From Curvularia sp. ZM96 (taxonomy: Eukaryota; Ascomycota; Dothideomycetes; Pleosporales; Pleosporaceae), in contig JAJGBQ010000007.1 of the NCBI GenBank assembly GCA_022457065.1, forward strand, positions 868,001 through 932,000: DNA of 64,000 nt. The letters are read 5' to 3'. This document shows positions 42,881 through 53,527 of the stretch, one piece after another. The number at the start of each line of letters is the position of its first letter. Position 1 is the first letter of the stretch. The notes beneath the pieces were generated by a model, which saw only the letters and a list, made by a program, of their open reading frames with translations, did no database searches and had not been told where the DNA came from. The translations under genes and the position numbers were made by a program.

Positions 42881-43620
42881 GACCGGACAATTACGACGCC
42901 CTGTGTGATTACATCGTCAGTGCTTGGCGATTCTTGGAGGCCTCGAGAAGTCCGTATAGCATCCACTGTCCAGGAGAGAGGCTAATGTCAGAACTCATGG
43001 GTTGTATCACGTGATCGTCTACGCACCCCTTTCGATGTTGCAGTGCATATGAACAAATCAGAGGATGCACCCTAATGCTCTCTCTTTCTCAAACCGAAAT
43101 TCTGCAATAACAGAGCAACGATACCACAGAGTCCAGTATCGTGGCTTTGGCGTTGGACCTTTCTCCATGTATACTCGGACGGAAAGATTTCTCCGCAAAA
43201 ACTCTCCTTGCCTATTTTGTATGAAAACACGGACCTGAATCAGGATCGAGTAGTTGAATCAGGCCGAGGGGTCCTTCTAGAATTTGAATAACATCATTGT
43301 GCAGAAAAGTCTCGCGTAGTTTGCCATGCCCGATGGCTTGTGCCAAGACTACCCTACATTCGGTTGCGTGGGAATGGGTGCAGTATGTTGAAATGCACAT
43401 CAAATGACTTTCAGCTTGAATCAGCTTATTCATAGATTCTGATTGGATCATGTGCTACATTATCTTGTGTTCATGTTCGATCGCGTCTCTCAACAACACA
43501 GTTAGCGGTGAGCTCAAGAATCCGACTTTGTTTTTTCGGCTGCTCAAATAGAAGAGAGTTTTCAACCTGATTTTAGCAAATCCCGCAAAGAAAACTCGTC
43601 GAGCCTGCGTGCCCCTCAAC
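42881..43620. other. intergenic upstream of UbiA gene
   Basis: 740 bp, AT-rich, with no gene, repeat or RNA recognised. It holds the promoter of the UbiA-type gene. Confidence 0.4.
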
Positions 43621-44649
43621 ATGGGCCTGTTCTCGTTTCTTGTCAATGAATGTGAACTTTTCTTTCTCTTTTCTTGGCGCGATTGGCTTGCAACGATCGT
43701 GCCAATCTGTTTGTTCACAGCTCCACTGAATATAAACCCACCCTTGCATGAAGCTGTGTGGAACGGCTCCTCTGTTTTCGTGTGGTCCATATTGTATACC
43801 TACTCCTTCAACCTCTTTACACAGGCAAGAAGCGCTGAGGAAGACATGCTCAATAAACCTGACCGCCCTATACCATGCGGCAAAATATCTGTCCGTGCTA
43901 CTTGGCAGCGATGCGTCATCTTATGGATGCTGTTCTTTGCAGCTGGCCTCTTCAATCCTCAAATAACCACGGAAAACATCATCTATGGGATTGCCACTTT
44001 GTTCCTCTCATTCCCTGGACCTGGACAGCATTGGATTGGAAAGAACCTCGTCGCCATGTCAGTAATGACTGCAGCCATGTATTCAACATCGCGAAAACTC
44101 ATGAATGCAAAGGCGCCTAACAACTGGGAGCACATCTGTGCAATAGCGGTATGGGCAGGATTTGTCGCCCCTATCCAGGATTTTCGCGATCAAATGGGAG
44201 ACAGGCACCAAGGGCGACGGACCTTACCACTTACCTTTGGCGACGATGTGGCACGCTATATTGCTGCCTTTATTCTGTTGCCCACCGCATTTGTATTTGT
44301 ATATGTCTTAGATTTGGGAAAGAACGCCCCGTGGCTTTTGGCACTCATGCATACGCTTCTGAGTTATCGTGTCTTGGCCCTCCGGGAAAGCAAGGCTGAT
44401 CATGACTCATACATGGTAAGCACATCATCATCTTGTTTTTGTTCGATCTGCTAATCAATGTGAAAGTTTCTGCTTTGCATCTTCTGTATTCTGGCGTTCT
44501 TGAGTTCATCTCAAGAAATTGGATTGATATCACAGGATAGTCCCCTCGAAGCTAGGATTCTGAACTTTTTCTGTGAGAGATGCACGCTGGTCCGATCGAA
44601 CCATATACTATATAGTAACGAGTTTCTCGACAGCGTGAAATCTACTTAG
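43621..44649 (+). CDS. UbiA-type membrane prenyltransferase / terpene cyclase-like protein
   Basis: Integral membrane protein with about seven to eight helices. The ATG at 43621 gives MGLFSFLVNECELFFLFSWR. The first aspartate-rich region is FNLFTQARSAEEDMLNKPDRPIP; the usual N-x-x-x-D is altered to Q-A-R-S-A-E-E-D, while NKPDRPIP is typical of fungal UbiA proteins. The second is QDFRDQMGDRHQGRRTLPL, with D-x-x-x-x-x-D spacing. After SKADHDSYM a GTAAGC donor (44416) and a GAAAG acceptor (44466) lead to a last exon ending at 44649. If the intron is not used, the protein stops at 44454. Fungal relatives include prenyltransferases and the UbiA-type sesquiterpene cyclases of fumagillin-like pathways. 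No partner biosynthetic genes are adjacent, so the substrate is open. Confidence 0.72.
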
Positions 44650-45462
44650 GGGACCATATACGGCAACTTAGCGTATCGCTTGTAGCGAAGGTTTGCTGCG
44701 ACCGTCAGTACAGCAATTCAGAACTTTTGGAGTCGCTCGCTCTAATATCTCAATTGGAAACGAAAGCCAAACCGCTCTTCGCGCCATCATGTTGAGTTCA
44801 CATTGTCTAGGAGAGGGGAAATAATGCTTGCCACGGCCAGCTTCTTGAACCGCTCATAATGCAATCAGCTGCTTGTACCTATTCCACCAATAACCTTGCG
44901 TAGTGAAAGGAGTCCGCTTTCGCACTGAAATTAAAACCATACAGAGAGCGAAGCCCATCAAATTCTGGTATGCACAATACAAACCTATATGCTGTGGCAC
45001 TATAGACCAGATGGAGTCGTTCCAAAGTCATAGACATATACTTGGTTAAGTCATTGTCCAACTCATCGGCTAGCATACTGTATGTCCATATCTCGGAAGT
45101 AGTAGCAGCTCTACCTGGTACATCGTATTCGCTTACCCATTTGAATCTCTCACGTTACACAAGTGTAGTGTCCTATCAGCTCTCACGTTACACAGATGTG
45201 CTGTCCGATCAGCTGATGGATCCTTTGGGAAACCAAATCGCGTCTGACTCAATCACGACGCGATTCCCCTCGTTATTCATAATATACGAGCGAGGTGCGA
45301 GTCCCCAGATCAACAGCAACGCTAGGTGCACATCGCGCCCCCGTACCATATTTCACTATACCACGCTCGACTACGCTATACTATACTTCACTACATTGTA
45401 CGCTATAGCTACATCGCGTCCTCCCCGCGCTACGTTGTAACGGCGACATTTCCCACACCATC
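44650..45462. other. intergenic with a 33-bp tandem duplication
   Basis: 813 bp without a gene. At 45148-45180 and 45181-45213 lie two 33-bp copies of TCTCACGTTACACA...CGATCAGC type (27 of 33 bases alike). An ACTATAC-rich run follows at about 45350-45410, before the next ATG. Confidence 0.6.
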
Positions 45463-45903
45463 ATGGCCCCACACATCTACTGGCGGGTCGAAGACGCAGA
45501 TTCTAGTGCGCAGTACGTCAACGACGAAGGCATAATTGCAGGAGAACGCTATGTCACTGTGGACTTCACACCACCCGAAACAGTCTTGCTACGCCACCGA
45601 CTTGAGCAGCATCTGGATTGGGGCAACAGAGACCCCACGCCCTTCGTTTCAGTGTACAGCAATGAGGATGTAGCGTGGCGAGAAGCACATCGGAGAGTGA
45701 ACACAGGAAAGCAGGATGTGAGGGTCTATAAGGTTGATACGCGCGAAAGTTTTGAGGACATGGAGTATCGCAATATCCGCCGTCTTGCCAAGAAACTGCG
45801 CGTGCCCATCCCAGAATACGCGTGGCACAACTCCATGTACGAATATATCTTCCTTGCTTGTATTCCGGAGAGCGCCATTGTAGACTGTTGGGAACTGGAG
45901 TAG
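45463..45903 (+). CDS. hypothetical DUF7587-like protein, 146 aa
   Basis: Single-exon 146-residue protein with no signal peptide or membrane segment. It opens MAPHIYWRVEDADSSAQY and contains a block that looks well conserved (TPFVSVYSNEDVAWREAHRR, QDVRVYKVDT, NIRRLAKKLRVPIPEYAWHNS, YEYIFLACIPESAIV). The order of a FVSVYSN-type segment, an alternating VxVYKVD strand and a YEYIFL strand fits the fungal DUF7587 family, often found as single-domain or multi-gene expansions. Function unknown. It converges on the next gene with 97 bp between stops. Confidence 0.6.
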   Translation: MAPHIYWRVEDADSSAQYVNDEGIIAGERYVTVDFTPPETVLLRHRLEQHLDWGNRDPTPFVSVYSNEDVAWREAHRRVNTGKQDVRVYKVDTRESFEDMEYRNIRRLAKKLRVPIPEYAWHNSMYEYIFLACIPESAIVDCWELE

Positions 45904-46000
45904 ACTAGAATTTTCAATATCATGTACGGAGGATACAGACTAGTCAGCACAGCCCTTATAGTAAATAAGTAGGAACCACATCTGTTCATGTCTCTTTTCT

Positions 46001-47008
46001 CTACCTCACTTTCGTCTTCACTACCTTTTCATTCTTACCTTCCTTCCTCTTCTTTTTTCTTTTCTTCTTCTTGGTGCACTTCTTCTGCTCTTGGCAAGGC
46101 TTCTCTTCTTCTGTCATACCTCCACCTGTCTTCGCCTTTTTTGGCTTCTTCTTCTTCTTCTTCGTCTCGTTCTGTCCCGTTATGTTGCTTTTTTCAATCT
46201 TCTTGGCTTCTTCCTTTACCTTGTACTCTCTTTTCTTCCGCTCCTTTTCTGCCTTCACTAATGCAGAACCTTGTTTCCATTTCGACAGCCCAAATAACTC
46301 ACTCCCACTCCAAAAACCAGACCCCACCATAGAATCGAGGGTTTCTCTTATGAGAATCTTCCAGTTATCCCCGCTTGGTACTCTCCATTCCCTCTGCTTG
46401 AACTGCACATTCTTAAAATGCGTAACCCAGTTTTTGGTGTCATCTACGGGCCAAATCTGGTAGCGAAAGTCTTCTGCTCCCTTTACCATTGGGTGCACAC
46501 TATAAATTTGTAAGCTAGTATGGCTTAGTGCTGCTGCCCAATGGATAATTGGAGCCTCGATCATTTGGAAGTTTGTAAGCCCAATAGGATTGAACCTCTG
46601 GGGAGGCGGTGGAGATAATACCACAACAGTTTTTCCTCTTGATACTGACCATGCAAATACTGCAGATGCTCCTTCGATATATTTGGTCCAACTCGATTTA
46701 GTTTTATCATGATTTGGGCACAAAGGATTCTTTTTGTCCATGAGGAGCCCCATCACAGTTGTCAAAGTTTGCATATTATGCTTATCTGCCCATTTTTGAG
46801 CCTCTTCACGTAGAATGCCGTGCCATAAGACCTGCGCATTGGGTCGCCATGATTGTTTAAACTGTTCGATGATCTGTTTTTCTTCTTCGATCGTGAGGTA
46901 CTGGCGCAACACCGGCATCGACGATGATAGATAACATCGATCATCCTGTGGAAAGTGCGTCATATCGATTGTGCTTGACATTGTGGCCATGTTAGAGTGA
47001 TGATTCAT
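46001..47008 (-). CDS. hypothetical protein with lysine-rich tail, 335 aa
   Basis: Not recognised. Intronless. The first ATG is at 47008, with further in-frame Met codons at residues 7, 10 and 16. Residues about 35-240 look globular (YLTIEEEKQIIEQFKQSW, LWHGILREEAQKWADKHNM, KSSWTKYIEGASAVFAWSVS, VVVLSPPPPQRFNPIGLTNF, YQIWPVDDTKNWVTHF). The last 90 residues are almost only K, E, R and Q with long lysine runs, typical of a nucleic-acid-binding or nucleolar-targeting tail. The compact core with a W-x-G start and a GAS-x-FAW-x-VSRG-x-x-V segment is suggestive of an enzyme fold, but I cannot place it. It lies tail to tail with the DUF7587-like gene. Confidence 0.6.
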   Translation of the reverse strand: MNHHSNMATMSSTIDMTHFPQDDRCYLSSSMPVLRQYLTIEEEKQIIEQFKQSWRPNAQVLWHGILREEAQKWADKHNMQTLTTVMGLLMDKKNPLCPNHDKTKSSWTKYIEGASAVFAWSVSRGKTVVVLSPPPPQRFNPIGLTNFQMIEAPIIHWAAALSHTSLQIYSVHPMVKGAEDFRYQIWPVDDTKNWVTHFKNVQFKQREWRVPSGDNWKILIRETLDSMVGSGFWSGSELFGLSKWKQGSALVKAEKERKKREYKVKEEAKKIEKSNITGQNETKKKKKKPKKAKTGGGMTEEEKPCQEQKKCTKKKKRKKKRKEGKNEKVVKTKVR

Positions 47009-48735
47009 CTCGATTTTGAAAACGTCGAAAGTAGCGGTTATGCTTGTGCTTTATGTTTCCATTCGCGGCTTAGATGGCTCGGGGGATGACGCAAAGCTCC
47101 CCACTAGAGTGCGGGGAAGGACAGCGATACACGCTCCAGCACATTTAGTACGAACCTCACCTATGTCGATGTGAAACATGTGGTTGTTGGTAGATTGATC
47201 TGCTGACCTGTACAGAGATATGGGTTGAAGCCAATTTGCGCTGGGTCCAGATATGTTTGGGGCTTGGTTAAAGAGTGCAGCCATGCTACCTTGGCTCTAG
47301 TGTATACCCGCAGCGTGCCTGGAATGGTTGTACGAAGCTCATGGCTAATCCACAACCTCAGCAACACCATCTAAACCATTCTTTTTTGTTTCCTTATGCT
47401 TGGGAAACGCGTTCGCTCCGAGTCGGCAGGCGAATTCTCATAACACGCTTAGCGCGCCCGCGTTTCGAGAGCTGCAGTACACATCGACAACGCACGGAAG
47501 AGCAAATCCACGTCGCTGTTACCATCTTACCTAGTGTTACTCGTGGCCGTAGCCTAACAGTAGGTCCTGATCCTCTCCCTGTCTAGCTTACCAAGGAGAA
47601 CTTCATGTCTTTCGAAGCGGCGCATTCTTCAACTATGCCATCACAGCGCACGGCATCCTCCTCACGAAACACCAGTGGTGCCAATATCGACGACGTTATG
47701 GGTAAATTGGCGCGAGTTGGATAAACGTGACACAGTGCAATGCAAGATGGAGGTAATTCATTCGGCAGCACTCGATCTGCATGCGCTACTAGCAACAAGA
47801 CGCATGCTGCGAAATATAGTGGACTGGTCGCTCAACGAGCATCTCAGCTCCATCAAGGCCGCGCTTCGGCTATGCTGGGACAGTCCTCTGAGACCGCCGC
47901 AGCCCACCGAATTGGAAGCAAGCGATTCAAGCTCGATGCGGACAAGGAGTGCTCGTGTTGCCGTATCCTAACGTCACTATTAAACGGAAAGCACAGGTAG
48001 GCGACAGCTTTAGTAGTAACTGGAGAGGTAAAGATACAAACATTGCATCGAGCACCCGTTCTGATAGGGAACACCTAAATATTCCAATACACTGCGTTAG
48101 CTACCTGCTACGCTTATTAACTGGGTATAGCTGCGAGCTCTGCAGCTGAAGCTGTGAAGGAATTAACTAACTAACTAACTAGCTAACTAGTGTTTAGTGA
48201 ATGCGGTTGTACCTTTGCAGGGCAGCAACACTAACTAGAGCCGATTAATGAGCAAGGGTGCGGCCTGGGTACTGTGGATTTGTTCGGTTATTACTACTAA
48301 CGGTAAGCGCTTAACTACATATGGAAGGTGGAGCTGAGTACCAGTACACTTGCTTAGCAGATTGGTATAGAACAGTGTTGCAGCTTTTTGTAAGAGCGAA
48401 GTCGCGTTCGCTAGCGACTGTACCGCAAACCTATGGGCTCCCGTCGAGAAGTGCGTTATAGTTACTAATCGAGCTATGCATCATAATTAGTAATCGGGAT
48501 ATACGGAGTACATTATGATTGATAATCGAGCCTGGTTATAGTTCGTTCCTCATTATAGAGCCGTCATACTCGGCTATTTGATTATAGAGCAGTCGCACTC
48601 GGCTACATCATTTTAGAGCCATCACACCCGGCTATTGCCAATCTCGTCCCTTAAATATCTAGCTGCTCTAGGAGAGTCTATGTAACGTCCTCCGTCCGTC
48701 ATCGCTTCAATCCTAAAGTTACTTGCGTTATAAAC
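47009..48735. other. intergenic with short tandem repeats
   Basis: 1.7 kb without a supported gene. A (CTAA)n run covers about 48163-48189. Three 29-bp copies of ATTATAGAGCCGTCATACTCGGC type lie end to end at 48552-48580, 48581-48609 and 48610-48638, about 100 bp before the next ATG. A TACGGAGTA motif occurs near 48503. Confidence 0.55.
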
Positions 48736-49911
48736 ATGTCAACACCGTCAAGCAGTCCGAGAGTCGTCGTCGTCCTTGGAGCCACAGGACTCCAGGGCGG
48801 TGGTGTTGTTCGGGCCTTGCTCAAGTCCAAATCGTGGATTGTCCGGGCTGGCACCTGCGACCCGGGCTCGAACAAGGCACAGAAGCTCCTAGCCGGTCAG
48901 AAAACTGATGGTAGCCGCTTGGAGCCGGTCGCCGCTCACGTGTACGACATCGAATCCCTGCGAAAGGCCTTTTCTGGCGCCTATGGAGTCTTCGCTATCA
49001 CCAGCGAGTCGCACCCCGACAAGGAGATCCTCGATGAGGCCTCGATGCGGCACGAAGTTGATGCCGGTCGTAACATTGTTCGCGCCGCGAAGGAGTGCGG
49101 CATTCAGCATTTTGTTTTCAGCAGCCTACCTGACATGATCCAGGCCACGTCCGGCCGATTTCCCAAGATCTTCCATATGGACAACAAGCATGCCATCGAG
49201 AAGATAGCCAGGGAAGAGCTGCCAGGAAAATGCACCTTTCTCATTCCGGGTTTCTTCTACACGAATCTACAACGACGACAATATTGTCGACTCCAGGGTA
49301 TGGCCACCCACACAACCCAGGAGATCCTTTTCGTCGAAACATGACATGAAGCCAAACTGACTTTCTCCCCCTTTTCATAGAGGACGGTATGACCAGGTTC
49401 TGTTATCCAATCCCTTCGGACCAGGTGGCCCAATGGACGGATCCGGAGTATGATATGGGGTCTTTTGCCGCAAGTAAGTCTAGCATTACATTCCTGCATT
49501 GGGGCGATAAGCCGAGAACATGTTCTGACGTGTGTTTTTGGTCTCATTGCAGGAGTATTCGATTTGGGAGTCGAACAGACCCAGGACAAGACCTACCTCG
49601 TCATGAGCCCACGGGTCACCCCGCGGGAGATGGTGGAGACCTTCACGAGGGTAACCGGGAAACGGGCCATCCATTCCCCAACGTCATTTGAGGAGTTCGG
49701 CGATTTAACGCCCCCGTATGTCGGCCCAGCTTTTAAAGAGGACGCTATGCAGATGATGCAATGGGCTGCTGTCGCTCCGGAGAGCAAAGTCGCCTACGGA
49801 TCTATTCATCCACAGGAAGATCACTCCACCGAGGAGCTCGGACTGACTGCCAGCTCATTCGAGGAGTGGCTGAAGCGGAGTGGCTGGACCGGGCCGGATC
49901 GCTATATCTAA
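48736..49911 (+). CDS. NmrA-like NAD(P)-binding protein
   Basis: 337 residues in three exons: 48736-49297, 49381-49473 and 49553-49911 (introns 83 and 79 nt). An N-terminal Rossmann fold is shown by VVVVLGATGLQGGGVVRALL (residues about 10-29, G-x-x-G-x-x-G). Further NmrA-type elements are YGVFAITSE, RAAKECGIQHFVFSSLPDM, NKHAIEKIAREEL and FLIPGFFYTNLQ. The Ser-x-x-x-Lys pattern of NmrA relatives (SSL...K) replaces the catalytic Tyr-x-x-x-Lys of true short-chain dehydrogenases. The C-terminal helices include LTASSFEEWLKRSGW. Members act as redox-sensing regulators or as reductases; which applies here is not visible. The gene borders the AT-rich compartment to its right. Confidence 0.88.
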
Positions 49912-50395
49912 CGCTTATTAGAAAATTTTATAGATCACTGTTAGAGTAGTATTAAAGTAGAGTAGTGGTTTTAGTAGAGACTTAGTAAAAGTAGAGCACA
50001 ACCCAGCTTGCTTTTCAGATCTCCCAGATACGGCCAAGAGCATGGCCAAAACTTTCAAAACACTCTTCACTACACTTGAAGGCTAGAGTCTGGACAACTC
50101 TGGAATCGGCATAACTGCGAGCATCTACCCTTGTTTGTTTACGGGCAAGTTCGATTGCATTTATGCCCTTTATCTGCACAAGTAATGGCACAGCAGTGCT
50201 ACTATTATGTCGGCCCTCCTCCGGCCAATACTCAATCAGAGTTTTCTTTCTGGTCAGTAATACTCTGCGGTTAGACTCCGTCTCTTCGTAACGGATAATT
50301 GAATAGGTTAGCACTAAATATAATTATAGTATAGCTCTCTAAACGCAGCCCTTTCTAGAATCGTTAGCTCTATTCTTAAGGAAAGTACTCCGTAA
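49912..50395. other. AT-rich flank left of the TIR element
   Basis: 3' flank of the NmrA-like gene running into increasingly TA-rich sequence. A degraded minus-strand frame at 50314-50015 is not convincing as a gene. Confidence 0.4.
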
Positions 50396-51567
50396 CCGTA
50401 GTTGGTCATAGCTTGCAACAGGTCACTGGTTGCAACACGATTTCCTAGTAAATCTAAAAAATCTAAAGCTTAATAACTTTTTATCTACTAACTAAATTAG
50501 AAAGCTTCTTGTTACACGGGGGTTCGCTATACTCACCTAGTCTCGGTCCGGGTTAGGGCGAGACTTTGTATGAAGTAAACCGTGCGATTGTTGTCTGGCG
50601 ATTCGTAGTAGAGAGAAGTTATCGAAGTTTAACTAATAGTGTAAAAAAGCAACAATTAATTCTATAACGATAGAATAACTAAGTATTAATCTGTGTAAGA
50701 GAAGAACTTATAAGAGTTAACTATAACGAGTGTAATAATAAATTCTAACCTATTTTTATACCTATTGCTATCTGCCTGTCCGTTAGAGCGGCCCTTACTA
50801 TTACTAACGGTTATGTCTGCTATAATGGCTCCCTGCTATTATATATGCTCCTGCTATTACTAATGGTTGTTCTTGGCGTGACGGCAGTCACGTGACCATC
50901 GCCCCGCGGTGATTATTACCTTTTGACGTGGCGCCCAATGGTCTCCAACCTGCGGCCCTCGTCCAGGAGAGATTCTTCGTTGTTACTTGTAACACTTCTA
51001 ATACTAAAGATATATAGATTCTTAAGCTCTTTAAGTCTACTTATTTAGATTTTTAAATTTTCTTAGTCTAAACTTTTTTTCTCTAAAATACTAAAATTTA
51101 TATCTTTATTTTTTTTACTTTTAAGTTCTAAAATATATAGAATAAAAATCTTAATAACTTTAGTATTAGAAGATTCTAAGTATTTATATTTTTTAAAAAG
51201 TTATTAAAGATTTTAAATTTTTTATACTTAAAATTTTTAAAAAGCTAAATAACTTTTTAAAAAATACTAATATTTAAAATCTTCTAATATAAAAGTTATA
51301 GAGATTATAATCTTTTATCTTACTATTTAATTTTTTCTAAAAAAAATAAAGATATTAATTTTAGCTTTTTTCTAAAAATATTTTAAACGCTGTTAGAATT
51401 TTTGAAAATTTTAATATATTATAGAGTAGACTATTCTCTATAACTTTAGTATTAGACTTTTTAATTAATAACAAAGAACTAAGGCGTTAAATAATGAAGA
51501 AAAATTGTGTTTTACAAGGAAATCGTGTTGCAACCAGTGACCTGTTGCAAGCTATGACCAACTACGG
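50396..51567. mobile_element. AT-rich element with 51-bp terminal inverted repeats
   Basis: The left end 50396-50446 (starting CCGTAGTTGGTCATAGCTTG) is the exact-looking reverse complement of the right end 51517-51567 (ending CAAGCTATGACCAACTACGG). Both are about 51 bp and bracket 1.07 kb of extremely TA-rich DNA without open frames. The outside bases AAGTA appear on both sides, so the ends may extend a little further. This is the form of a non-autonomous or RIP-ruined cut-and-paste DNA transposon. No transposase remnant can be read. The target-site duplication is unclear. Confidence 0.7.
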
Positions 51568-51911
51568 AATATACTTAGGATTTACCTAAAATAGATGCTC
51601 TTACTTATATTATGTAGAGCTATCCTTTAGGTTAAAGTATTTTTAAGCCTCTTATTTTAATTTAACCCTAACTAGACTAGCTCCTACCTTAACTAGACTA
51701 ACTCTAGCCTAATTAGAATAGTAAAGTTTAGCTATTCTTTACTTAATTAGAGATCTCTGCTAATAGGACAGTCGAGGTTTCTTCCGAGGACAGCTGAGCA
51801 CATTCCTGTCCCAAGAATCAGGGACTCAGCTTCACCGGCAACATATTCAGTGGCATATTTCAACTTCTGGATATACACACATGACGCTGTCGGTCATGCA
51901 AACATTCCGTC
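51568..51911. other. AT-rich spacer upstream of the HtrL-like gene
   Basis: 344 bp. It contains repeated CTAACTAGACTA-type words near 51660-51720 (actagactagctcctaccttaactagactaactctagcctaattaga). Promoter of the next gene; no gene. Confidence 0.4.
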
Positions 51912-52993
51912 ATGTTCGTGTCCATTTTTACCTACAACCTATTACTTCCATTTCTATTCCTATTGTACGGCTTCGCAGAGATTTGTGACGGTGCATTAGC
52001 GGCCTCGACTGGAAATGTCACACTCGTTACGGCGTGGTATCCTCATCCTGGCTATAATCCCAAGTATCCTGATGAACAATATTATCGCAGTCGAGTCGCA
52101 GAGTTTCTAGCCCGGATCCATACCCCGCTTGTTGTATTCACTCCCTCCTCAGAGAACAACTTCCTTCGGAGTATCAGGCCATCTAGCGCTCCAATGCTCT
52201 TGAACAACAGCTTTGAATCGATCTGGGATGTACCGCACCTTACCGAACTCACCCACTCATTTCATACCAATCAAGTGAAACTGGCTGTCCAACAAACGCC
52301 AGGAGATTTCTATGAAACTCCCCATATGTGGGGTGTTTGGAACGCCAAAGTATTTTTTCTTGGTGAGGCAGCAAAAGAAAATCCGTTCTGCTCGGATTAT
52401 TTTTTCTGGAATGATGCGGCCGGGATGCTACCGGAGAAAGGCAATCTGATCTCCTGGCCGGACATCACGAGAATCCGTGAAGCTCTCCCAACCAGTGTTG
52501 GGCACCCGGAAAAATTACTCATGGTTGCTCGTGAGCTTAAACCACTGCGACCCGTTGATGCTTCAAGGGAAGTTGCCCCCCTCACACGAACAATTTCAGG
52601 TGCGTTTAGCTTTCATAGTCGTCTATCACTGCTAATTTTGTAGCACATTTCTTTGGCGGTACTAAAGGGTCGATCAAGTGGTTTTCTCAAGTGTATTACG
52701 AGATGCTCGCATATTACCATTCAATCGACCAGTTTGTTGGGTGCGAGGAACGCATAATGTTGAGTCTTGCGTTACTGCACCCCAACCGCATAGCATGTGT
52801 TCCATCTTTCCGTTGCTATGATCCAAGTCAATCTAGCCTCGATCATATGTACTATTACTTTCTTTGGTTATCAGGACGGGAAACAAGGCTGATAAAGGGG
52901 CCGATCCGTCCTGTAATGTTTTCCGATATACCAGAAGCAAACATGTTCTCTTATAACTATTGGGCTAGATGCGATTCTGAAGCATGTTTTTAA
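51912..52993 (+). CDS. HtrL/YibB-like putative glycosyltransferase, secretory pathway
   Basis: 345 residues in two exons (51912-52599, 52644-52993; intron 44 nt, GTGCGT...TTGTAG, branch CTAAT). An N-terminal hydrophobic segment (residues about 4-26) is a signal anchor or signal peptide. The body has VTAWYPHPGYNPKYPDEQYY, LARIHTPLVVFTPS, HMWGVWNAKVFFLGEAA, YFFWNDAAGM, AHFFGGTKGSIKWFSQVYYE and a DQFVGCEERIML strand. The W-N-A-K, F-F-W-N-D-A-G and F-F-G-G blocks fit the HtrL/YibB family, a GT-A-like group of uncertain chemistry known in bacteria and eukaryotes. The FWNDA aspartate could be the metal-binding residue (inference). The gene sits alone in AT-rich accessory DNA. Confidence 0.62.
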
Positions 52994-53527
52994 TTATACT
53001 CTACAGTGTATACGTCAAGGTAGACTATGGTATAGCTACATGAATTGATAGCAGTTATTCTATGTAGATATTACGATAATAACTACATAGTTAGTTTGTT
53101 GAAATAATAGAGTTTTGTTCGGCATCCTCGTGACGCTTTCGTTCCCAGTCCTAAGTTACTAGAAATTAAGACTAGCACTAAGCTAGTGTTAAAAAGCCAG
53201 GACTGCCTGCCCGCTTGATTCTTCAGACGGGATGCCGCCTCAGTTTTCAGGTCGGCGACGGTCTAGCCCAACCCCGTGTGACATTCTTCTATATTTAGAA
53301 GGACACGGGTCTTCCATTGCAGCTATACTCCGTATACTGACTACCTCGAGTCATACCATTTTACTCCGAAACTTTCTCCCACATACGGCTAGGTCTTTCG
53401 TGAAAACAGGTATTTTATGGTACGGTAGAACCCTATAAAGATGCGTTCAACCCCCCGAAGATTGATCTTGCATACCAATTCTTTCACGTTGCAAAACATT
53501 ATTATTTGATCTCCTACGAAATCGGAA
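52994..53527. other. AT-rich intergenic
   Basis: 534 bp. A TATACTCCGTATACTG motif occurs near 53325, echoing TACTCCGT/ACGGAGTA words near 48503 and 50388. Nothing else recognised. Confidence 0.35.

Noticed and set aside
45285..45320. tRNA-like T-loop word (GGTGCGAGTCC)
   Set aside because: No matching acceptor or anticodon stem can be paired around it.
43621..49911. Secondary-metabolite cluster around the UbiA and NmrA-like genes
   Set aside because: No polyketide, peptide or terpene synthase, P450 or transporter lies between them, and the intervening genes are unrelated hypotheticals.
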